A stretch of 64,000 nucleotides of DNA from positions 1 through 64,000 of the forward strand of contig NZ_LMHC01000027.1 of the NCBI RefSeq assembly GCF_001427665.1, written 5' to 3'. Source of the DNA: Caulobacter sp. Root655 (GTDB lineage: Bacteria; Pseudomonadota; Alphaproteobacteria; Caulobacterales; Caulobacteraceae). The stretch's first letter is position 1. The number at the start of each line of letters is the position of its first letter. The position numbers were made by a program, and so were the translations under genes. The notes below the pieces were generated by a model. That model did no database searches. It was not told the origin of the DNA and saw only the letters and a list, made by a program, of their open reading frames with translations. Positions 27,881 through 38,558 of this stretch are shown here, in pieces.

Positions 27881-27962
27881 TCTTAGCCAAGCCCTATCGA
27901 TCGAGGATGTGTGGCGCCGACGTCCTTGCACGCTGGCCCCCTCGCGCCCATAACCTCGCCGC

Positions 27963-29311
<1,349 letters not shown>

Positions 29312-29315
<4 letters not shown>

Positions 29316-30256
29316 GCCGCACGCCTGAGTTCCTGCCCCTGTCCGACACCGCCGTCCGCGCCGTTTCCGGCCCCGGCGGCCGTCACGCCGCCCTGATCGA
29401 GGACGCCTTCCGGGTGCTCATCGAGACCCCGGGCGGCGGGGTGACCATCACTGGCGACGTCAAGGCGCGCTCCAGCGCCAAGCGGGCGATCAACGCCCTG
29501 GCCCAGCGCGCCGACGCGCAGGACGAAGTGGTCGAGGCCGACGTCCGCGTGGCGGTCGGCCATGCCCGCAGCGCCGGCGGCCAGGCCTCGCCGCGCGCCG
29601 TGGGCAAGGGCTCGGTGTCGCCCAAGACCACGGGCCAGGCCCGCTACATGGAGGCGATGCTCAGCCATCCGCTGACCTTCGGCCTGGGTCCGGCCGGCAC
29701 CGGCAAGACCTTCCTGGCCGTGGCCCACGGCGCGGGCATGCTGCTGCGCGGCGAGGTCGACCGGCTGATCGTCACCCGTCCCGCCGTCGAGGCCGGCGAG
29801 AAGCTCGGCTTCCTGCCCGGCGACCTCAACGAGAAGGTCGACCCCTACATGGCCCCGGTCTGGGAGGCCCTGACCGACATCATGGGCGCCGACCAGCTGC
29901 GTCGCCGCCGCGACAAGCTGGAGATCGAGGTCGCGCCGATCGCCTTCATGCGCGGGCGCACCCTGGCCCATGCGTTCGTCATCGTCGACGAGGCCCAGAA
30001 CTGCTCGCGCCTGCAGATGAAGATGGTCCTGACCCGACTGGGCGAGGGCGCGCGGATGGTGGTGACGGGCGACCCGACCCAGGTCGACCTGCTCAATCCG
30101 CGCGATTCCGGCCTGGCCCACGCCGTGTCGATCCTCGAAGGCGTCGAGGGCGTGGCGATCTCGCGCTTCACCGCCGCCGACGTGGTGCGCCACCCGCTGG
30201 TCGAGCGGATCGTCAGGGCCTACGACGCCGACGCCCTGCAGACGACCACCCAATGA
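29312..30256 (+). CDS. PhoH-like ATPase
   Basis: A 314-residue P-loop ATPase. Walker A GPAGTGKT is at 126-133 and the Walker B block VIVDEAQNCSRLQMKM near 227-242. PhoH proteins next to ybeY are linked to RNA metabolism; the exact reaction is unsettled. Start is TTG 29312, overlapping the miaB stop, and the stop overlaps the ybeY ATG, so it is tightly coupled to both. Confidence 0.93.
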
Positions 30257-30747
30257 CCATCACCGTCGACATCGAGATCGAGGACGAGGCCTGGATCCAG
30301 GCCGAGCCGGAGGCCGAGGCCCTGGTCTGGCGCGCCGCCCAGGCGGTGCTGGACGCCCACGAGGACATCGAGGGCCACGGCATCGTCATCCTGCTGGCCG
30401 ACGACGACAGCGTCCAGACGCTGAACCGCGACTTCCGCCAGAAGGACTACGCGACCAACGTCCTGTCCTTCCCCTCGCCCCAAAACTCCGAGGCGAACCC
30501 GGAGGGCCAGATCGGCGACATCGTCCTGGCGTTCGGCGTCTGCCAGCGCGAGGCGGCCGAGCAGGGCAAGCCCCTGGCGCACCATCTGCAACATCTGGTG
30601 GCGCACGGGGTGCTTCATCTCTTAGGATACGACCACGAGAGCGACGACGAGGCGCAGGCCATGGAGGCGTTCGAACGCGAGATCCTCGCCGGATTGGACG
30701 TTCCCGACCCCTATGCCGCCGACGCCGAGCCGGCCTCAACCGACTAG
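30253..30747 (+). CDS. ybeY: Endoribonuclease YbeY
   Basis: A 164-residue zinc-dependent single-strand RNase needed for 16S rRNA 3' end maturation and ribosome quality control. The zinc motif H118-x3-H122-x5-H128 appears in HGVLHLLGYDHESDD. Preceding ATNVLSFPSP is the family block. Start overlaps phoH; corC begins 18 bases after the stop. Confidence 0.97.
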   Translation: MTITVDIEIEDEAWIQAEPEAEALVWRAAQAVLDAHEDIEGHGIVILLADDDSVQTLNRDFRQKDYATNVLSFPSPQNSEANPEGQIGDIVLAFGVCQREAAEQGKPLAHHLQHLVAHGVLHLLGYDHESDDEAQAMEAFEREILAGLDVPDPYAADAEPASTD

Positions 30748-30765
30748 GGATAACCAAGGCAGGGC

Positions 30766-31686
30766 ATGCCCAGCGACGACCAGAGTTCCACGCCCGCCGG
30801 TCCGGCTCGTCTGAGCCGGGGCGTGCGGGCGTTCTTCCGCAAGATGCGCAAGGACCTGGCCGGCCGGGGTGTGCCGGGCCTGGCCGAGGCCACGCGTCCC
30901 GCCGATCCGGCCCTGGTCCACGAGGTCGACATGGTCGACCAGGCCGAGGCGTTCCAGAGCCTGCGGGTCGCCGACGTGATGACCCCCCGCGCCGACATCG
31001 TCGCCGTCGAGGCCTCGGCGTCCTTCGAGGCGGTGGTCGCCCAGTTCACCGAGGCCGAACACTCGCGGATGCCGATCTATCGCGAGACGCTGGACGACCC
31101 GGTCGGGGTGATCCACGTCAAGGACGTGTTCCGCCTGCTGGCCAACGAGGGCAAGCGTCCGGCCCCCAGCGACCAGGTGCTGCACCGGCTGCGGCGTGAG
31201 GCGCTGTATGTGCCGGCCTCGATGCGGGCCGCCGACCTGCTGCTGCGCATGCGCACCAGCCGCATCCACATGGCCCTGGTCATCGACGAGTTCGGCGGCA
31301 CCGACGGCCTGGTGACCATGGAAGACCTGATCGAGGCGGTGGTCGGCGAGATCGACGACGAGCACGACGACGCCCAGGTCTCCAGCATCATCGCCCGGCC
31401 CGGCGGGGTGTTCGAGGCCGACGCCCGCGCGCCGCTGGAAGACCTGGAAGCCGCCCTCGACCGCGATCTGGCCCCGCCGGACATGGAAGAGGACATAGAC
31501 ACCGTCGCCGGGCTCGTGGTGGCCCTGGCCGGCCGCGTGCCGCAGCGCGGCGAGGTGATCGCCCATCCGGCCGGTTTCGACCTGGAAGTGGTCGAGGCCG
31601 ATCCGCGCCGGGTGCGCCGGGTGCGGGTGCGTCCCGCCGCGACGCCGGCGACCGCCGCCGAGCCCGGCCGCATGGCCGCTTCGTGA
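30766..31686 (+). CDS. corC: CorC/HlyC-family CBS-domain protein
   Basis: A 306-residue cytosolic protein: a basic N-terminus, a CBS pair at about 60-185 (RVADVMTPRADIVAV and MALVIDEFGGTDGLVTMEDLIEAVVGEI), and a C-terminal CorC_HlyC transporter-associated domain (about 215-290). In E. coli CorC is tied to cobalt and magnesium efflux, and in alphaproteobacteria it usually sits before lnt. Its stop overlaps the lnt GTG. Confidence 0.92.
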   Translation: MPSDDQSSTPAGPARLSRGVRAFFRKMRKDLAGRGVPGLAEATRPADPALVHEVDMVDQAEAFQSLRVADVMTPRADIVAVEASASFEAVVAQFTEAEHSRMPIYRETLDDPVGVIHVKDVFRLLANEGKRPAPSDQVLHRLRREALYVPASMRAADLLLRMRTSRIHMALVIDEFGGTDGLVTMEDLIEAVVGEIDDEHDDAQVSSIIARPGGVFEADARAPLEDLEAALDRDLAPPDMEEDIDTVAGLVVALAGRVPQRGEVIAHPAGFDLEVVEADPRRVRRVRVRPAATPATAAEPGRMAAS

Positions 31687-33263
31687 ATCTGCCGAAACTG
31701 ACGCCATGGCGGGCGCGCGGCCTGGCCTTGCTGGCCGGCCTCGCCGCCGCGCTGGCCCATCCGCCGTTTGGGTTCCTTCCCGGCCTGCTGGGCTATGCGG
31801 TGCTGCTCTGGCTGCTAGACACCGTCGAGGGGCCGCGCCCGCTGCGGTCGGCCTTCCTGCGCGGCTGGCTGGCGGGGCTGGGCTATTTCGCCTTGAGCAC
31901 ATGGTGGATCGCCGAGGCCTTCATGGTCGACGCCGCCAACCAGGGCTGGATGGCTCCGTTCGCCGTCGCGGCCATGGCGGCCGGCATGGCGCTGTTCTGG
32001 GGCCTGGCGGCGGTGCTCTACCGCCTCGTCCGGCCGCTGGGCGTACGGCGGGTGCTGGTGTTCGCCGGAGCCTTCGCGGCCCTGGAATGGACCCGGGGCC
32101 ACATCCTGACCGGTTTCCCCTGGAACCTGCCGGGCGAGACCTGGCGGGCCGGCTCGGCCCCGTCCCAGGCCGCCGCCCTGGTCGGCGCCTACGGCCTGAC
32201 CTGGATCACTCTGGCCATCGCCGCCGCCCCGGCCGTGTGGCGCGATGGCAGGCGCGGCCGTTGGATGGTCGGCGCGGCGCTGGCGGCGCTGGCGGCCCTC
32301 TATGTTCACGGCCTGATGTTGTTGCCGTTTCCGGTCACGTCGGCCGCCAATCCGACGCCCGCCACGACCATCCGCATCGTCCAGGCCGACATCCCGCAGG
32401 AATCCAAGTGGGACGCCGCCCGGTTCGCCCAGATCGTCCAGGCCTATGTCTCGCTGACCGCCAGGCCCTATGCCGCCAAGTCGGCCGACATCGTCGTCTG
32501 GCCCGAGGGGGCCTTGCCGGCGGCGATCAACGACTATCTCGCCCCCGGGACCTGGGTGCGCCAGGCGATCGTCGACGCCCTGCGCCCCGGCCAACTTCTG
32601 CTGATCGGCGGCTACCGCTACGAGGGCTCCCCCGAAAATCCGGTCTATTACAACAGCCTGATCGCCCTGCGCCGCGAGGCGACCGACGTCGTGGTGGTGG
32701 GCGTCTATGACAAGCACCGCCTGGTGCCGTTCGGCGAATACCTGCCGGCCGACGCCCTGATGACCAGGCTGGGCGTCAAGAGCATGGCCCATCTGGGCGA
32801 CGGTTTCGCTTCCGGGCCCCGGCCCCGGCCCCTGAGGATCGCGCCCGACCTGCTGGTCCAGCCGCTGATCTGCTACGAAAGCCTGTTCCCGCGCCTGGCG
32901 CCGCCGGACGAACGGGTGCGCGCCATCGTCAACGTCTCGAACGACGCCTGGTTCGGGGTGACCTCCGGGCCGCTGCAGCACCTCAACCTGGCCAGCTACC
33001 GCGCCATCGAAACGGGCGCTCCCATCGTCCGGGCGACGCCGACCGGCGTATCGGCCCTGATCGACGCGCGGGGCCAAATAATTTCCGGCGCGCGGCTGAA
33101 TCTCGGCGATTCCGGGGTGATCGACGGCAATTTACCCAATATCGGGCCTCCGACCCTGTTTTCCCGGGTGGGGCATTGGCCGTTCGCGCTGCTGCTTTTG
33201 ATCTCAATCGCCGCCGCGATTCCCCTGCCGGGAGGTCGGGGCTTGGAAAAATTCCCGAACTGA
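31683..33263 (+). CDS. lnt: Apolipoprotein N-acyltransferase
   Basis: A 526-residue inner-membrane enzyme adding the third acyl chain to lipoproteins. The N-terminal half holds about six membrane helices; the periplasmic nitrilase-like domain carries the catalytic triad E275 (VWPEGALP), K344 (YDKHRLVPFGEYLP) and C397 (LICYESLFP), aligned with E. coli E267/K335/C387. The start is GTG at 31683 overlapping the corC stop. It would mature the several predicted lipoproteins in this window. Confidence 0.96.
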   Translation: MNLPKLTPWRARGLALLAGLAAALAHPPFGFLPGLLGYAVLLWLLDTVEGPRPLRSAFLRGWLAGLGYFALSTWWIAEAFMVDAANQGWMAPFAVAAMAAGMALFWGLAAVLYRLVRPLGVRRVLVFAGAFAALEWTRGHILTGFPWNLPGETWRAGSAPSQAAALVGAYGLTWITLAIAAAPAVWRDGRRGRWMVGAALAALAALYVHGLMLLPFPVTSAANPTPATTIRIVQADIPQESKWDAARFAQIVQAYVSLTARPYAAKSADIVVWPEGALPAAINDYLAPGTWVRQAIVDALRPGQLLLIGGYRYEGSPENPVYYNSLIALRREATDVVVVGVYDKHRLVPFGEYLPADALMTRLGVKSMAHLGDGFASGPRPRPLRIAPDLLVQPLICYESLFPRLAPPDERVRAIVNVSNDAWFGVTSGPLQHLNLASYRAIETGAPIVRATPTGVSALIDARGQIISGARLNLGDSGVIDGNLPNIGPPTLFSRVGHWPFALLLLISIAAAIPLPGGRGLEKFPN

Positions 33264-33311
33264 AACAGACAGGCTCCATTAAAACCGCAATTTCACTGAA
33301 TTGACGACCGC

Positions 33312-33746
33312 ATGAACACGACACCTGATCAAGACCGCCTCCCCAATCCGGTCGACCTGCACGTGGGCGCGCGCATCCGCATGCGCCGCAAGATCCTCGG
33401 CGTCAGCCAGGAGCGTCTGGCCGATGATCTGGGTCTGACCTTCCAGCAGGTGCAGAAGTACGAGCGCGGCGCAAACCGCGTCAGCGCTTCGAAGCTGTAC
33501 GAGATCGCCAAGAGCCTGCAGTCGCCGGTGTCGTACTTCTTCGAGGGCCTGGCCGACCCGACCGATCTCGACGGCTTCTCGGAGAACGGCTCGGAGCAGT
33601 TCGTGCACGACTTCCTGATGACCCCCGAGGGCCTGGAACTGGCGGCGCTGTTCCCGCGCATCGGCAAGTCCCGTGTCCGTCGGCGCATCCTGGATCTCGT
33701 CCGCTCGATGGCCGAGGACCTGGTCGAGGACGACGCGGAAGTCTGA
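33312..33746 (+). CDS. XRE-family transcriptional regulator upstream of metK
   Basis: A 144-residue protein with one helix-turn-helix domain (about 20-75, RIRMRRKILGVSQERLADDLGLTFQQVQKYERG) and an acidic C-terminal tail. The same type of regulator lies between lnt and metK in many alphaproteobacteria; Sinorhizobium PhrR is a related name, but the role here is unknown. It might control itself or metK. The leader contains TTTCACTGAATTGACG just before the ATG, AT-rich for this genome. Confidence 0.88.
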   Translation: MNTTPDQDRLPNPVDLHVGARIRMRRKILGVSQERLADDLGLTFQQVQKYERGANRVSASKLYEIAKSLQSPVSYFFEGLADPTDLDGFSENGSEQFVHDFLMTPEGLELAALFPRIGKSRVRRRILDLVRSMAEDLVEDDAEV

Positions 33747-33873
33747 TTGGCGGAAGGTCGGCCAGGAAAGCTGGCTTGCGCCGCTTGCGGACATAAACTT
33801 ATCTTTATATGTTCCTGGCTCAGTCCGTCGGACAGACCGTCCGCGCGGGCGGTGTCATGTCCGGAGCTGACCC

Positions 33874-35097
<1,224 letters not shown>

Positions 35098-35111
35098 GCC
35101 TCGACCAATCC

Positions 35112-35131
35112 GGGGACATGCGCATGTCCCC
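35112..35131. repeat. 20-bp palindrome, family D short copy
   Basis: GGGGACATGC followed by GCATGTCCCC, 14 bases after the metK stop. It equals the 26-bp palindromes at 21663 and 53595 with six inner bases missing, and has the same CAATCG flank as the first. Confidence 0.8.
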
Positions 35132-35141
35132 AATCGTCTAG

Positions 35142-35175
35142 ACGGGCCTCGATCATCCGATCGGGGCCCGTTTTC
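35142..35175 (+). terminator. metK: Rho-independent terminator after metK
   Basis: ACGGGCC-T-CGATC (35142-35154) pairs with GATCG-G-GGCCCGT (35159-35171), with one G-U pair, followed by TTTC. Confidence 0.9.
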
Positions 35176-35186
35176 GTTGAGGCCTT

Positions 35187-35291
35187 GCGTCCTTCGAGGC
35201 CCGCTGCGCGGGCGCCTCAGGATGAGGAATTCAGAAACGCACGAACGTCCTCATCCTGAGGTGCGAGGCGAAGCCGAGCCTCGAAGGACGC
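35187..35291. repeat. Intergenic double palindrome (CCTTCGAGGC family)
   Basis: The outer arms GCGTCCTTCGAGGC and GCCTCGAAGGACGC are perfect 14-bp inverted repeats; inside, CCTCAGGATGAGGA and TCCTCATCCTGAGG form a second nested pair. Sequences of this type recur in many alphaproteobacterial genomes. Only one copy is in the window. Confidence 0.85.
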
Positions 35292-35340
35292 ACGGGCTCG
35301 CCGCTGGTCTCCCGTGGCGATGCCGAGTAAAGACCCGCCC

Positions 35341-36021
35341 ATGACCAACCCTCAACAGCCCCATGGGCCGCTGCGTTCGTTCGGCCGCCTGAAGTCGCGG
35401 CCGGTGAAGCCGCGCCAGCAGGCCCTGCTCGACACTCTGCTGCCGACCCTGGCGATCCCGGCCGAACCGTTCGAACCGCGCGACCTGATGCCGGAAGCGA
35501 AAGAAGTCTGGCTGGAGATCGGGTTCGGCGGCGGTGAGCACATGGCCGCCCAGGCCGGCCGCCGTCCCGACGTGCTGGTGATCGGCGCCGAGCCCTTCGT
35601 CAACGGCGTGGCCAGCGCCGTGCGCCATGTCGAGGAGCAGGCCTTGTCGAACGTTCGCATCCACGAGGGCGACGCCCGCGACGTGCTGGCATGGCTGCCC
35701 GACGCCAGCCTGGACCGGTTGTTCGTGATGTTCCCCGACCCCTGGCACAAGGCCCGCCACAACAAGCGCCGGCTGGTCCAGCCGGCGGTGGTCGCGCAGT
35801 TCGCCCGGGTGCTGAAGCCCGGCGCGGCCTTCCGCTTCGCCACCGACTGGGCCGACTACGCCGAATGGACGATCGAGCGCGTGCTGGCCGACCCGGCCTT
35901 CCGCTATGCCGACGCCGCGGCCGACCGCAACGCGCCGCCCGCCGACCATGTGACGACGCGGTACGAGGAGAAGAAGCTGGGCGACTGCGCGCCGGTGTTC
36001 CTGGACTTCGTCAGGGTCTAG
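35341..36021 (+). CDS. trmB: tRNA (guanine-N7-)-methyltransferase TrmB
   Basis: A 226-residue SAM-dependent enzyme forming m7G46 in tRNA. The SAM-binding loop LEIGFGGGEHMAAQA is near 57-71 and the catalytic block RLFVMFPDPWHKARHNKRRLVQ near 123-144. The ATG at 35341 (MTNPQQPH) is preferred to one 27 bases upstream that lies just past the repeat. The metK-trmB order is common in alphaproteobacteria. Confidence 0.95.
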   Translation: MTNPQQPHGPLRSFGRLKSRPVKPRQQALLDTLLPTLAIPAEPFEPRDLMPEAKEVWLEIGFGGGEHMAAQAGRRPDVLVIGAEPFVNGVASAVRHVEEQALSNVRIHEGDARDVLAWLPDASLDRLFVMFPDPWHKARHNKRRLVQPAVVAQFARVLKPGAAFRFATDWADYAEWTIERVLADPAFRYADAAADRNAPPADHVTTRYEEKKLGDCAPVFLDFVRV

Positions 36022-36105
36022 CCGGCGGGGCGTGGCTCCGCTCAAAGCCAAGCTCGTGTTAAGCTGGCGGCCGGCCCGCGCCTAGACGGGCGCGGGAGGA
36101 CCGGA

Positions 36106-36555
36106 GTGAGCAAGATGACCGACACGAGGATCAAGACGCCTTGGCATCTGTGGCTGGTCGGCGTCGTCGCCGTGCTGTTCAACGCCATCGGCGCATTCGA
36201 CCATGTGATGAGCCTGACGCAGGGCGCCCGCTACATGGCCAGCGCGGGCATGACGCCCGCCCAGATCGCCCACTACCAGGAGATGCCGCTCTGGATGCAC
36301 GTCGATTGGGCCGTCGGGGTGTGGAGCGCGATGCTGGGGTCAGTGCTCATCCTGCTGCGCAACAGGCTGGCCTTTCCGGTCTTCGCGGTGTCGCTGGCGG
36401 CGTTCCTGCTCAGCCTGATCTACACCTACGCCCTGACGAACGGCGGCGAGATCATGGGCCCGCAGATGGCGATCACGAGCGCGGTCATCACGGCGCTGCT
36501 GATCGTCTTCATGGGGTATGCGTGGTGGATGGCGCGGCGGGGCGTGCTCCGCTAG
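36106..36555 (+). CDS. Four-helix membrane protein of unknown function
   Basis: A 149-residue protein with four predicted membrane helices (about 13-33, 64-84, 87-109, 118-140) and very short loops. GGAGGA lies 5 bases before the GTG at 36106 and 14 before the ATG at 36115, so GTG is chosen. It starts with a charged KTPWHLW segment entering helix 1, a pattern seen in small unannotated Caulobacter membrane proteins. No function assigned. Confidence 0.8.
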   Translation: MSKMTDTRIKTPWHLWLVGVVAVLFNAIGAFDHVMSLTQGARYMASAGMTPAQIAHYQEMPLWMHVDWAVGVWSAMLGSVLILLRNRLAFPVFAVSLAAFLLSLIYTYALTNGGEIMGPQMAITSAVITALLIVFMGYAWWMARRGVLR

Positions 36556-36622
36556 CCGGGGCCTCTCGCGCCGGAGAGGGGAGCTCGCCGCGTTGGCGGA
36601 GCTCCCCCCCATCACGTCTCGA

Positions 36623-37156
36623 TCAGTAGCTTTCGTCGTGGCGCTTGATCGCCGTGCGGATGATCTCGGCGGTCTCTTCCAGGTCGGCCCAACCGGTGAT
36701 CTTGGTCGACTTGCCCTTTTCCAGGTCCTTGTAGTGCTGGAAGAAGTGGGCGATCTGCTCGGTGAGGATCACCGGCAGGTCGCGCCAGCTGTTCACGCCC
36801 GTATAGAAGGGGTGCAGCTTGTCGACTGGCACGGCGAGGATCTTTTCGTCCGAGCCCGCCTCGTCGACCATCATCAGGGTGCCGATCGGGCGGCAACGGA
36901 TGATCGCGCCCGGCACGACCGGGGTCGGGCCCACCACCATGATGTCGGCCGGGTCGCCATCGTCGGCCAGGGTGTGGGGGATGAAGCCGTAGTTGGCGGG
37001 ATAGAACATCGCGGTGTGCAGGAAGCGGTCGACCATCAGGGCCCCGCTTTCCTTGTCGATCTCGTACTTCACCGGCTCGCCGCCCTGCGGGATCTCGATG
37101 ATGGCGTTGAGGTCGAAGGGCGGGTTCACGCCGATAGCGATCTTGGAGAGGTCCAT
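36623..37156 (-). CDS. ppa: Inorganic pyrophosphatase
   Basis: A 177-residue soluble family I enzyme hydrolysing pyrophosphate and so driving biosynthesis. The metal-binding signature DDGDPADIMVVGPTPV (D-x-D-P-x-D) is near 66-81, with MFYPANYGFIPHT before and VDEAGSDEKILAVP after. Length is typical for bacterial hexameric enzymes. Transcribed alone, convergent with the membrane protein gene. Confidence 0.97.
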   Translation of the reverse strand: MDLSKIAIGVNPPFDLNAIIEIPQGGEPVKYEIDKESGALMVDRFLHTAMFYPANYGFIPHTLADDGDPADIMVVGPTPVVPGAIIRCRPIGTLMMVDEAGSDEKILAVPVDKLHPFYTGVNSWRDLPVILTEQIAHFFQHYKDLEKGKSTKITGWADLEETAEIIRTAIKRHDESY

Positions 37157-37285
37157 CGTGACTCTTCTTTGGGATTTGGGTCCGCGGGGAGGCGGCCTGC
37201 GCGGGCGACTGTATAGGCCACAAGTGTCGCGGTGCGGAAGGGGCGGAAAGCTTGACCAGCGCTAAGGAAGGCTGAAACTGCCCGG

Positions 37286-37744
37286 ATGCCCCGGTTCTCC
37301 GCCCTGACGATCCGCGTTTCGATCATCGCCTTGGCGCTGGTCGGGATGTCGGCCTGCGCTTCGGCGGGGGATGCGCCAATCGGCGGCACGCCCGACAGCG
37401 TCCACCTGTTCTCCGAAGGCTACCTGCAGATGGTCGGCGCGATCGACACGACCGCCACACGGGGCGCCGACGGCGTCTGGCGCGTGGCGACCGTCAGGGG
37501 CGTTCCGAAAAACTGGTCCAAGCCCACCGTTCACAGCCTGGGTCGCGAGCAAGCCAGGGCGCTTGAAGCCATTCTCGACAGCCCCTCGTCCTATCTGGAC
37601 GACCCCGGCCCGGATCCCAATGGGGTTTGCCTCGATCCCTGGTCGATGGATGTCGATTGGTTTTGGCGCTCGAAAGCGCACGCCTTCACCCAACAATGCG
37701 GGCCCTGGGGCGTCGCGGACAAGCTCAGCGAGCTTTTGCGGTAG
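37286..37744 (+). CDS. Putative lipoprotein of unknown function
   Basis: A 152-residue protein with a lipoprotein signal (RVSIIALALVGMSAC, cysteine at 24). The mature part has two more cysteines (NGVCLDPWS, TQQCGPWG) and a tryptophan-rich C-terminal third. No family recognised. It is followed, after the likely rimP promoter region, by the rimP-nusA operon but has no evident link to it. Confidence 0.72.
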   Translation: MPRFSALTIRVSIIALALVGMSACASAGDAPIGGTPDSVHLFSEGYLQMVGAIDTTATRGADGVWRVATVRGVPKNWSKPTVHSLGREQARALEAILDSPSSYLDDPGPDPNGVCLDPWSMDVDWFWRSKAHAFTQQCGPWGVADKLSELLR

Positions 37745-37787
37745 AGGGCGCGTCGAGACAGGGGGCTTCCAACCGTCCGAACATCGC

Positions 37788-37795
37788 GCTATATA
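37788..37795 (+). promoter_or_regulatory. Candidate -10 of the rimP-nusA-infB operon
   Basis: GCTATATA fits the Caulobacter -10 consensus GCTANAWC at seven of eight positions. A good -35 is not obvious. A start near 37803 would give a leader of about 127 bases that contains the terminator-like hairpin at 37833-37862. Confidence 0.4.
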
Positions 37796-37832
37796 GGCCC
37801 TACATCGTCCGTCAGCGCTGATAGCGCTTTCG

Positions 37833-37862
37833 AGCGGCGGCCCGAAAGGCTGCCGCTTTTTC
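37833..37862 (+). terminator. Terminator or attenuator in the rimP leader
   Basis: AGCGGC-G-GCC pairs with GGC-T-GCCGCT around CGAAA, then TTTTTC. It could end the upstream lipoprotein transcript, or, if the -10 at 37788 is real, it is a leader attenuator for the operon encoding NusA itself. Confidence 0.75.
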
Positions 37863-37929
37863 TTTGGCCGCTCGCCAGCTTGGCTTTTGCCAGCGCGATT
37901 TGGGCGGCCGCCAGTGAGTTGAGAGAACC

Positions 37930-38556
37930 GTGCGCGGCAAGACGCAGGAAGATATTGGTCTGGTCGAGATGCTCGATCCCGTCGCCGAATCCGTCGGCTA
38001 TGAGATCGTCCGCCTGCGCCTGATGGGCGGGGCCGAGCAGCGCCGATTGCAGATCATGGCCGAACGCCCGCTGCAGGAAGACGGCAGCGGCGGCGACATG
38101 AACGTCGAGGACTGCGCCAAGCTGTCGCGCGCCATCTCCGAAATCATGGACGCGGCCGACCCGATCAGCGGCGAATACACCCTGGAAGTCTCCAGTCCGG
38201 GCGTCGATCGCCCCCTGACCCGGCTGAAGGACTTCGACACCTATGCCGGCCTCGAGGTCCGCATCGAGCTGGACCGCGTCGCCGAGGGCCGCAAGCGCTT
38301 CAAGGGCGAGTTGGCCGGCGTCGAGGACGGCCAGGTCGGCCTGAACCTCGAGGGCGAGGACGACACCACCGTCTATTTCCCGTTCGAATGGATCGTCGAC
38401 GCCAAGCTGGTGTTGACCGACCAGTTGATGAAGCGCGGCGCCGAGCAGCGGGCCGCCCGCGTCGGGGCTGAAGGCGAAGACGCCGACACCGACCACGAAG
38501 ATCTCGGCGACGACGCCGAAGACGATATTGACCTGTCCGAAAGTGAAGAGGACTGA
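37930..38556 (+). CDS. rimP: Ribosome maturation factor RimP
   Basis: A 208-residue 30S assembly factor. The N-terminal domain contains MLDPVAESVGYEIVRLRLMGG and the block YTLEVSSPGVDRPLTRLKDF near 82-101, diagnostic for RimP. It is longer than E. coli RimP (150) because of an acidic C-terminal tail (EGEDADTDHEDLGDDAEDDI). Start is GTG with GAGAG upstream. It lies 2 bases before nusA, the conserved operon order. Confidence 0.96.
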   Translation: MRGKTQEDIGLVEMLDPVAESVGYEIVRLRLMGGAEQRRLQIMAERPLQEDGSGGDMNVEDCAKLSRAISEIMDAADPISGEYTLEVSSPGVDRPLTRLKDFDTYAGLEVRIELDRVAEGRKRFKGELAGVEDGQVGLNLEGEDDTTVYFPFEWIVDAKLVLTDQLMKRGAEQRAARVGAEGEDADTDHEDLGDDAEDDIDLSESEED

Positions 38557-38558
38557 CC

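Noticed and set aside
33747..33873. SAM riboswitch upstream of metK
   Set aside because: I could not match the leader to SAM-I, SAM-II or SAM/SAH conserved cores; a covariance-model search would settle it.
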